A stretch of DNA of 59,611 bases from JBBKWJ01 sp037968895 (GTDB taxonomy: Bacteria > Actinomycetota > Acidimicrobiia > Acidimicrobiales > SZUA-35), in the NCBI GenBank assembly GCA_037968895.1, contig JBBKWJ010000048.1, positions 1 through 59,611 on the forward strand, in the 5' to 3' direction. Shown one piece after another: positions 47,738 through 55,377 of the stretch (position 1 is its first letter; the number at the start of each line of letters is the position of its first letter). The position numbers and the translations under genes are program-made. The notes beneath the pieces are model-generated. The model was not told the DNA's origin. It searched no databases and saw only the letters and a list, made by a program, of their open reading frames with translations.

Positions 47738-50700
47738 TTAGGGATACACAAACTCAGATGAGCGGGCAACCTGTGACCCGCCACCCTCGGTACTTGAGAT
47801 TGTGACGTTGAAGACGTAGGTTGCCCCAGACTCTGGACCGGTCACCTGGAAGAAGAACCCGGTTGTGCACGTGCCCACTTCGATTGAGCCGCTTCGTTCG
47901 GCGCCGCCAATTTCGGCCCAATAGCCGCTTGCTGTCGCGCACTGGTTAGTCGACAGCGTCCAGGATGCGTTTGCCGCGCTTACACCAGTTGCGGTAATGA
48001 TGAGCGGGTCTGGGGCTGGGGCGTTTGTGGTCACGCTGATCGATCGAGTTGCCGACTGGCCAGTTGCATTCGTAAACGTGGCACTGAAGTTGTATGACGT
48101 GTTTGGCGACAGCGTCACGACAGTGCTGGTGCCCATTCGATGGTTCACGGTGCAACTTGGATCAGAAGCGGATGCGCCGCCGGGGGAAATCGACCAACTC
48201 ACCGACGCGCATTGCGCAAGGTCGGCGCCGATGATGAAGCTGGTTTCGGTCACCGCAACCACATATAAGGCCGGGGGGTTGAACACCGGTGTCGCACTGG
48301 TCGTAACTCCGAGCGTTTTGGTGTCAGTATTGCCACCAGCAGTCGCCGTGGCCGTCACGATGTGCGACGTGCCGGGAAGGAATGGCCCTGCGTAGCTTGA
48401 ATCAATTGTCAGGCTCGCAACACAGCTTCCGCTCGATTGTGTAGGGCCGCTGTCGATTCGGTACGTGATGACGGCACATGTGCTCGCCGTTGCCAGCACC
48501 GTAAACCCGCTGTCGCTCGTCGACTGGGTCGAAAGCGTGAGGGCGACCGGAGCGGGCGGCGGTGTATCGGGAATCGCGATGGTGTTGTTGACCGTTGTGA
48601 CTTGCCCATTGGATGGATCGGTACCGTTCACCTGAACGGTGTACGAGTATCCCAAGCGGCCTTCAAAGGTGATAGCCCGAGACGTCTGACAGGTTGACAC
48701 GGTGAATGTCTGGCTGTGATTCGGTTGCCCGCTCTTTGTTCCGGAGAACCACCAGTAGAGCGTCGTGCATGGTGACGAGGTGACCGTGGCACTGACGGTC
48801 GTTCCGGAGTACGACAGGCCAGTGACGTTTACCGTTGGTGCTGCTGACGGGGTGCTAGTCGTAACCGTCGTCGTCCACGGGGTGACTGCACCATCGGGCT
48901 CAGTGAAGGTTGCGTTGATGGTGTAGGTCGTGTTCGGGGCGAGAACCGTGCTGGAATACGGGGCGAGGATGTAGCTCGTTCGGCAGTCACTTGTTGTGTT
49001 GCCTTGGGTGTGGCTTTGGCCATCGAATGCGAGAGTCCAATCGAGTCGGGCGCAGCGATTGAGCGAAATCGTCATATGGAATGAAGTTTCTTGTGCACCA
49101 TCGTTGGTTTTGGTGACGACGAGCGGAGTTGACGTAGCTGGGGCGTTGGTCACCGTGACCGACTTGACCGCTCGCACGCCGTCAGCGGTCAGTTCAACCT
49201 CGTAGACTCCGGCCGTGTCCCACCGGAGCGTGGTGCTTTGGCCGTTTGGCGAGCCAATTGTTGCGCCGGTGGCCTTCCATACAAGCGATGCAGATCCGAC
49301 ACCATTGCCGTTCGCCGTGAATGTGTTCACTGCGCCGGTTTCAACTGACGATGGACCCGAGATCGTTGGTGATACTGCAACGGGCGGGGGAGTGGCGAAG
49401 ACGATGGTGATGCTGTCGCTCACTGCGGCGCCTGTGCCGATGTCGGTTGCCTTCAACGTGATGACAACCGACCCAGCTGTGGTTCTTGTGATGTTGGTAT
49501 CGGGTGACTGTGGGGAGCTGAGCTGGCCACCGTTTGTGGCGGTCCATCGGAGGTTAGTGAAATTGGCTGCCGAGCCGGCCAACTGACAGAAGGCGCTGTC
49601 GCCAGCATTGAGACTAGTTGTGTCGCACGCAACGCCAAATGGTGATGGCTCGGTTGCCGGGTTGGAGACGGAGATCTGTTTCGTAGCTGTCTTGGTTACC
49701 CCGTCGCGTTCGACGGTGAGCGAAACGTTCTTGATCCCGGGGGTGTCCCAGCGTACGTTCACATTGGCCGAGGTGGAAGTGACTGGAGAACCGCCATCAA
49801 GATCCCAAATCCACGATGCCGGATCCCCCTGTGAGGCATCAGTGAGTTTGAGTTCGACTCCCGTCTGCACCGATGACGCGCCACCAATTGCGGCGACCAG
49901 TTGAATCTGGTCCGGTTTGGAAACGACGGTGAATGACGCCTTGGCATCGGCACATTGTCCGGCGGCATCGCACGCCGTAACGCTGACGATGTACGAGCCT
50001 GTATTGGCGAAAGTGATCTGGGTTGCGCGTGAGGTTGATGTGCTCATTGCCGCTGATGGGTTAGTCGACCAGGTGTAGCTCGTTGGTTGTCCGGCAAGAG
50101 TCAGCGCCGAGAACTGCACGGAGTCGCCCACCACGGCCTGCTGGGATCCGGCGGCAATCTCGACGGCTAAGGATTGTGGAGTTGTGGTTGAGGTGGTTGA
50201 TTCGTCTGGGTTTGGGACATTGATGCCCCCGGCGGAGGTAGTGGGCGTTGCCCCTTCTGAGGGTGCGGTCGTGGTGGTTGTGGCGCCGCTTCCTGCAGGG
50301 TTTGCGTCTGGCTCCGACGCTGTCGTCGTTGTGACGTCGCCCCGTTCGAGTTGGGCTCCGGCAACCTGCGCCGCTTGATCGGTGTCTGACGAGTCGAGGG
50401 GAGCGACAGAGAAACCGTCATCGCCGTCGACGTATTTCGAGACCGCAATAACCGTGCCGTCTCGCCGAACGAGTCCAGCGGCGTCGCTTGCGGAGTCGTT
50501 GTACCAAACATTCCCACCTTCTTCGATCAGGTCGAACTCGGCGCCGCGAGGGACCTCCAAAAGGTCAATCCGCTGCAGCGATTCGCCCGCCCCCTGAAAG
50601 ATGTAGACAACCGATGCCTCGTAGTCGGGCACGAGGCCCCAGCCGTCGGACAACACGGGGGAGCCAAACTGACCGCGCTCAAGGTCGATCACGTCGTTCG

Positions 50701-51517
50701 CGTCGGGGCAGCCGGAGTCGGCCGGGTTCCACACCATCAGGCGACCGGCCGAGCTTATGGTCACCAGCAGGTCTTCAGAGCCGCCGGCTAGAACAGTCTC
50801 TCCTGTCGGGTATGGGAGTGCATCGCAAACAAAGCCCTCTCCTTCGATCCACAACGCTTGCGATTGAGGGTCGATGGCGCCGACGTGGTCACCGAGTTCA
50901 ACCAACGCGACGGGCCCAGAAATGTCAGAAACGGTTTGGGGAGATTCATCGCCCGCACTGATTGAAAGCACGGCGTCTTCCTCAGACGTGCCGCCAAGAT
51001 AGAGCGTGCCGTCTGCGCCGATCGCAGCCGAGGAGACCTCAGAGCCGATCGCAAACTGCTCAAGCACGGTGAGATCTTCAAGGTTGACCGAGCTCACCAG
51101 TCCATCGGCAACAACCCATCCAGTGTCACCATCGGCGAGTACACGAAGCGCACCACCAGGCTCGGCGAAGCGGATCTCGCCGGTTCCTATTCGCCAGGTC
51201 GCGCCGTCGAGTCGGGAGACGGCGCCCCTCGACTCGTTAACCAGGAGTGCATCGGAACCCCACTGCACAACGCTGAACGCGTCGCCCGCAGTGGCGACGA
51301 CGAGGTCGGTCGCAGATGTACCCGAAGCCCCATCAAGGAGTGAGACGCCGCCGATCTCAGACGAGGCGAGCCATGCCGCGCCGTCGCCCAGCCGCTGTTC
51401 AAGTTCTGTCTCAGTGCGTGACTGAACTATTAGTACGCCAATTATTAGCGAGATCGTTGTCACGATCGCGCCAGCCGCCAATGAAGGCGTGCTCAGCCTG
51501 GCCAGAGCACTCCGCAT
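47738..51517 (-). CDS. Large membrane-anchored surface protein with PKD and Cys-paired Fn3-like repeats
   Basis: A 1259-residue protein. One N-terminal span (SLAAGAIVTTISLIIGVLIV, about 13-32) is followed by a ~370-residue beta-propeller-like region with repeated short strands (LLVNESRGAVSRLDG, TLYLGGTSEED). A Thr/Ser/Pro linker rich in TTTT runs at about 400-460. About four PKD-like domains follow (~465-815: VVGDSVQFSALTLAGQPTSYTW, GDPASWIWDLDGG, AGVYEVELTADG). Then come about five Fn3-like repeats (~820-1259), each with two cysteines 17-25 residues apart. Topology is type II-like, bulk outside. GAGGG lies six bases before ATG 51517. It is divergent from the Hsp70-like gene and most likely its functional partner. 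Confidence 0.85.
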   Translation of the reverse strand: MRSALARLSTPSLAAGAIVTTISLIIGVLIVQSRTETELEQRLGDGAAWLASSEIGGVSLLDGASGTSATDLVVATAGDAFSVVQWGSDALLVNESRGAVSRLDGATWRIGTGEIRFAEPGGALRVLADGDTGWVVADGLVSSVNLEDLTVLEQFAIGSEVSSAAIGADGTLYLGGTSEEDAVLSISAGDESPQTVSDISGPVALVELGDHVGAIDPQSQALWIEGEGFVCDALPYPTGETVLAGGSEDLLVTISSAGRLMVWNPADSGCPDANDVIDLERGQFGSPVLSDGWGLVPDYEASVVYIFQGAGESLQRIDLLEVPRGAEFDLIEEGGNVWYNDSASDAAGLVRRDGTVIAVSKYVDGDDGFSVAPLDSSDTDQAAQVAGAQLERGDVTTTTASEPDANPAGSGATTTTTAPSEGATPTTSAGGINVPNPDESTTSTTTPQSLAVEIAAGSQQAVVGDSVQFSALTLAGQPTSYTWSTNPSAAMSTSTSRATQITFANTGSYIVSVTACDAAGQCADAKASFTVVSKPDQIQLVAAIGGASSVQTGVELKLTDASQGDPASWIWDLDGGSPVTSTSANVNVRWDTPGIKNVSLTVERDGVTKTATKQISVSNPATEPSPFGVACDTTSLNAGDSAFCQLAGSAANFTNLRWTATNGGQLSSPQSPDTNITRTTAGSVVITLKATDIGTGAAVSDSITIVFATPPPVAVSPTISGPSSVETGAVNTFTANGNGVGSASLVWKATGATIGSPNGQSTTLRWDTAGVYEVELTADGVRAVKSVTVTNAPATSTPLVVTKTNDGAQETSFHMTISLNRCARLDWTLAFDGQSHTQGNTTSDCRTSYILAPYSSTVLAPNTTYTINATFTEPDGAVTPWTTTVTTSTPSAAPTVNVTGLSYSGTTVSATVTSSPCTTLYWWFSGTKSGQPNHSQTFTVSTCQTSRAITFEGRLGYSYTVQVNGTDPSNGQVTTVNNTIAIPDTPPPAPVALTLSTQSTSDSGFTVLATASTCAVITYRIDSGPTQSSGSCVASLTIDSSYAGPFLPGTSHIVTATATAGGNTDTKTLGVTTSATPVFNPPALYVVAVTETSFIIGADLAQCASVSWSISPGGASASDPSCTVNHRMGTSTVVTLSPNTSYNFSATFTNATGQSATRSISVTTNAPAPDPLIITATGVSAANASWTLSTNQCATASGYWAEIGGAERSGSIEVGTCTTGFFFQVTGPESGATYVFNVTISSTEGGGSQVARSSEFVYP

Positions 51518-51697
51518 TATGTTCCCTCTCATATAACTGTGCTTCTGACATTAGCGACTCGAAGAATCCCGTGCACAGCGAACTGGGAGAAACAAGCTGA
51601 CTTAGCTCGAACGGGCAACGAGTGGCGAAGACTCGGTTGGTGGCGTAACGTCGCACTAGTTGGAGGGTGCTATGCCGCAGCGGCGCGGAGTTTCAGC

Positions 51698-53221
51698 ATG
51701 AGCTATGCGATCGGCGTCGATCTTGGGACGACGTACACGGCCGCGGCCGTATGCGAACCTGGCGCGAGGGCGCGGTCGTTGAAGCTAGGCGATCACTCTG
51801 ATGATGTTCCGTCGGTCCTCTTTGATCGCGGCGATGACTTGCTGTTCGGCGAAAAGGCTGAGCTACGAGCAAAGTCTGATCCGACATCGGTCGTGCGACA
51901 CGCGAAGAGCCGCCTCGGGACCGACACCCCGATCGTGGCCGGCGGGCGCGAGCACCGGCCGACTGAGCTGCTCGGTTATTCACTCGGCTGGGTACTCGCC
52001 AAGGCCACCCAGTTTCAAGGCGAACCGCCCGCCTCAGTGACGTTGACGCATCCCGCTCATTGGGGCCAGCACTACCTGAGTCGACTCGAAGAAGCTGCGG
52101 CAATTGCTGGTGTCGAGAACCCGGGTTTCCTCGCAGAGCCCGAGGCGGCTGGCATCCAGTACGTGGTTTCGGAGCGAATTGGAAAAGATGAACTGGTCGG
52201 TGTGTACGACCTTGGCGGTGGCACCTTCGACGGAGCAATTCTGCGGCGGACCGCGCTTGGATTTGCTTTGCAGGGCAAGCCGACAGGTGTCGATCGAGTC
52301 GGTGGCAACGTTTTCGACGACGCGATCTTCGACTTTGTTTGCGCCAACTTTGACGTCGCCGAATTCGAAGACACCGCCGAGAATCGTTCGGCCGCCTATG
52401 CATTGCGAGATCGATGCCGCGATGCGAAGCGCCTGCTATCGGAAGACACCGTTGCGGATATCCCACTTCTCTTTCCCTCACTCAACACGACGATTCGTAT
52501 CACGAGAGCCGACTTCGAGTCGCTCATCCACGGGCGCATCGCCGACACGACTGAGCTTTTTAGTTCAGTCGTGCAGTCGGCGGGAGTTACTTCGGCCGAC
52601 CTGCGCTGCGTATTGATGGTTGGGGGCTCCAGTCGTATTCCACTGGTTGCTCAGCTATTGCGAGCGTCACTCGATTGTCCGCTCGCGTTCGACGTCGAAC
52701 CAAAGATGATCGTTGCGAGTGGAGCCGCAGTTAGCGCCGCTCGTGACCTCGAACGACTGCCATCGCTTAATCCGGTTGGTATTGGCAATGCTCCACCATC
52801 TCCACCGCCTGGGCTCCGCCCCTCTCGCGATTTCGTCGTGGAGGCAGATGCCGACGTCATTCTTGTCCACGAGCCAAAGCGGTCAGATGAGGAACAACTT
52901 CTTGCTGACGGGATCGCGATCGTTCCTGGCCCCGCACCAGCTGTCCCGACACCGTCTAGTGCGCCAACGTCGCTCCCGACACCAGCGGCACCATCTCGGC
53001 CGGAACGGTCAGGCGCGTTCGGTCTGGAATCAGTTTCGGCGGAGTCTTCACATCGGCCGACGATTCAGCCAAGAAGTGCGCCAACCAGCGCCCCTAGCCT
53101 CGACCGTTCGGTGGTCGAATCTGTCTCGTCAGAGTCGGCGAGCCTAGGTCGCCTCGCGCTCATCATCGGTGTGCTTGTAGTTCTCGTCGCCGTAGTGGCC
53201 TACATAGCGTTGACGGGATAG
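51698..53221 (+). CDS. Membrane-anchored Hsp70-like ATPase lacking a substrate-binding domain
   Basis: A 507-residue protein. Residues 1-350 are an actin/Hsp70-type nucleotide-binding domain: phosphate-1 YAIGVDLGTTYTAAAV, SVTLTHPAHWG, connect and phosphate-2 VGVYDLGGGTFDGAIL, VDRVGGNVFDDAIF, and the adenosine motif VLMVGGSSRIPLV. No Hsp70 substrate-binding domain follows. Instead there is a Pro/Ser/Thr-rich stretch of about 130 residues and a single C-terminal span (LALIIGVLVVLVAVVAYIAL, about 484-504), which anchors the ATPase to the inside of the membrane. GGAG lies seven bases before ATG 51698. It is followed after 42 bases by MoxR copy 2 and is probably the first gene of that operon. Confidence 0.88.
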   Translation: MSYAIGVDLGTTYTAAAVCEPGARARSLKLGDHSDDVPSVLFDRGDDLLFGEKAELRAKSDPTSVVRHAKSRLGTDTPIVAGGREHRPTELLGYSLGWVLAKATQFQGEPPASVTLTHPAHWGQHYLSRLEEAAAIAGVENPGFLAEPEAAGIQYVVSERIGKDELVGVYDLGGGTFDGAILRRTALGFALQGKPTGVDRVGGNVFDDAIFDFVCANFDVAEFEDTAENRSAAYALRDRCRDAKRLLSEDTVADIPLLFPSLNTTIRITRADFESLIHGRIADTTELFSSVVQSAGVTSADLRCVLMVGGSSRIPLVAQLLRASLDCPLAFDVEPKMIVASGAAVSAARDLERLPSLNPVGIGNAPPSPPPGLRPSRDFVVEADADVILVHEPKRSDEEQLLADGIAIVPGPAPAVPTPSSAPTSLPTPAAPSRPERSGAFGLESVSAESSHRPTIQPRSAPTSAPSLDRSVVESVSSESASLGRLALIIGVLVVLVAVVAYIALTG

Positions 53222-53263
53222 CACGTAGCTACCTACTAAGAAAAATATCATCTGGAGGGACCC

Positions 53264-54235
53264 ATGATCGGCACACTAGAACCAAGACACGCAGAACTCT
53301 TTCAAGAGAAGTTCGAGGCGCTCCACGGCAATATTTCGCGGGCGATCCGGGGCAAGCCGGGAGAGATTCGTCTCGCACTCACCTGCATGCTGGCCGAAGG
53401 TCATCTTCTCATCGACGATGTGCCTGGAACCGGCAAAACGAGTTTGGCAAAGGCAATGGCGGCCTCGATCGAGTGCTCATTCAGCCGCATCCAGTTCACC
53501 CCTGACCTCCTACCAACCGATGTGACTGGGTCGATGATCTACAACACTCGCGATGGGAAGTTCCAGTTTCATCCGGGTGGTGTGTTTGCGAACGTCGTGC
53601 TGGCAGATGAGATCAACCGGGCGTCGCCAAAGACCCAAGCCGCGTTGCTTGAAGTCATGGAGGAGCGGCAGGTGACCGTCGATAGTCAACTCCATGTTGT
53701 GCCGCGTCCTTTCGTTGTGCTTGCCACCCAGAACCCCGTCGAGTTCGATGGCACCTATCACCTTCCAGAGGCGCAGATCGACCGGTTCATGATGCGCATG
53801 TCACTCGGATATCCGAGCCACGATGCAGAAGTTGAGGCGATCGCGAATCGGTTGCGAGGCGAGCGACCCGAGACCCTGCCCTCAGTGGTAACTGGTAGCG
53901 AGTTCGAAGAACTCATTGAGATCGGGCAAGCCGTCCACGTCGCCGAGTCATTGCTTCGATACGCAACAAGCCTCGCGTCGACCACTAGGTCGATGGCCGA
54001 GCTTCGGCTTGGAGTGAGCCCGCGTGGGTCACTGGCACTGGTCAGATCTGGACAGGTCTGGGCCGCGGCTCGTGGTCGACACTTTGTTAGCGCCGAAGAC
54101 CTACGCGACCTTGCGCCATTTGTGTTCGGCCATCGGATGCTGCTGACGCCCGAAGCTCAGCTTCAAGGCATCTCGGCTTCTGTTCTAGTTGGGCAGGCGA
54201 TCTCGGCTATACCACTGCCGGAGGCTCGAGTCTGA
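53264..54235 (+). CDS. MoxR-type AAA+ ATPase, copy 2
   Basis: A 323-residue AAA+ protein: Walker A IDDVPGTGKTSLAKAMA, FTPDLLPTDVTGSMIY, Walker B VVLADEINRASPKTQAALLEVMEERQV, sensor LATQNPVEFDGTYHLPEAQIDRFMM, lid LGVSPRGSLALVRSGQVWA. It lacks the Pro-rich tail of copy 1 and has the canonical GTGKT rather than GLAKT, so the two copies belong to different subgroups. A strong GGAGG precedes the ATG. It overlaps the downstream DUF58 gene by one base (TGATG). Confidence 0.93.
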   Translation: MIGTLEPRHAELFQEKFEALHGNISRAIRGKPGEIRLALTCMLAEGHLLIDDVPGTGKTSLAKAMAASIECSFSRIQFTPDLLPTDVTGSMIYNTRDGKFQFHPGGVFANVVLADEINRASPKTQAALLEVMEERQVTVDSQLHVVPRPFVVLATQNPVEFDGTYHLPEAQIDRFMMRMSLGYPSHDAEVEAIANRLRGERPETLPSVVTGSEFEELIEIGQAVHVAESLLRYATSLASTTRSMAELRLGVSPRGSLALVRSGQVWAAARGRHFVSAEDLRDLAPFVFGHRMLLTPEAQLQGISASVLVGQAISAIPLPEARV

Positions 54236-55377
54236 TGCTCACCGAGCGTGGAAAGACCGTTGGACTCGCCGCACTGTTGTCAGTCGTTGGCGGTTTTCTG
54301 GTTTCTTATCCATTGCTCGTCGCGTTCGGTGTGGCCCTCGGTATCGCTCTGCTCGTTGGGCTCGTTTCCGTCATGCGGTCGGTGAGCATGACATGTCGCC
54401 AACTGATCTCGCCCGGTCAAGTATCGGCGGGGGAGCGATGTAGCACGAACCTCACTGTGCTCAATGCTGGGACAAGCGCCTCGCCGCCGCTCATTGCAAC
54501 GAACAGGCTCGGCACTCACGACGCCGCCGTTGCGATTCCTTCACTCGCTGCAGGCGAAGCCCACGAAACTGAGTTGGTGCTCGCAACCGAACAGCGCGGT
54601 GTGTTCGGAGTCGGCCCCGTCTCCATCAGCCGTGTTGGTCCGCTCGGCTTGACCAAGGCGACCGATCAACTTGGTTCGGTTCTCAACTTGGTCGTGTACC
54701 CCAAGACTCATCCAATGTCGGCCTTGCCGACCGGCCAGCGACGTGAGCTTGAAGGTGTCGCATCCCGCCGGCCGCAGGAAGGCGGGATCTCGTTCCATAG
54801 CCTGCGCGACTACGTTCCCGGCGACGATCTGCGCCTCGTCCATTGGCGCTCTGTGGCGAAGACTGGCGAGCTGATGGTGCGGAAGAACATCCATACGTCA
54901 GAGCCTCGTCTCATGATTGTGCTTGATACTTCGGCGAGCTCATATCAGGGCGACGAGTTCGAAGATGCAGCGAGAATCGCTGCGTCGCTGGTCGTTGCTG
55001 GTTGCAACTCGCGATATCCGGTGATGTTTCGCACAACCAATGGGCAAGCAGCCGACGCGTCTGCGAGCGGCGAAGGACAGGGACAAATCCTCCGTCTCTT
55101 GGCCGAAGCCGAACTGGCGACCGACGACGCAGGGCTCAACGCGGTTGTGAAATTCGCCGAGGGCGTCGAAGGGGTATCGCTCGGCGCAGTAACCGGACGC
55201 CCCGACCCGAGTCAGGTCGTCGGTGTGTCGCGGGCGAGGTCAAGATTCGACATGGTCACGGTCATTCAGCTTGGGCAGCGGGCCGTCCTCGGTCGGGTTG
55301 AAATTCCGGGCGCATTGACAATCACCGGGGAAACGAGTGAAGAGGTGGCAGCCAAGTGGCAGTCAACATTCCGGTGA
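54235..55377 (+). CDS. DUF58 membrane protein, copy 2
   Basis: A 380-residue protein. Two N-terminal spans (VGLAALLSVVGGFLVSYPLL and VAFGVALGIALLVGLVSV) precede an extracytoplasmic-type beta region (CRQLISPGQVSAGERCSTNLTVLNAG). The DUF58 core follows: RPQEGGISFHSLRDYVPGDDLRLVHWRSVAKTGELMVRKN, then LMIVLDTSASSYQGDEFEDAARIAASL (VWA-like). It couples to MoxR copy 2 upstream and overlaps the transglutaminase-fold gene downstream by about 20 bases. Confidence 0.92.
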   Translation: MLTERGKTVGLAALLSVVGGFLVSYPLLVAFGVALGIALLVGLVSVMRSVSMTCRQLISPGQVSAGERCSTNLTVLNAGTSASPPLIATNRLGTHDAAVAIPSLAAGEAHETELVLATEQRGVFGVGPVSISRVGPLGLTKATDQLGSVLNLVVYPKTHPMSALPTGQRRELEGVASRRPQEGGISFHSLRDYVPGDDLRLVHWRSVAKTGELMVRKNIHTSEPRLMIVLDTSASSYQGDEFEDAARIAASLVVAGCNSRYPVMFRTTNGQAADASASGEGQGQILRLLAEAELATDDAGLNAVVKFAEGVEGVSLGAVTGRPDPSQVVGVSRARSRFDMVTVIQLGQRAVLGRVEIPGALTITGETSEEVAAKWQSTFR

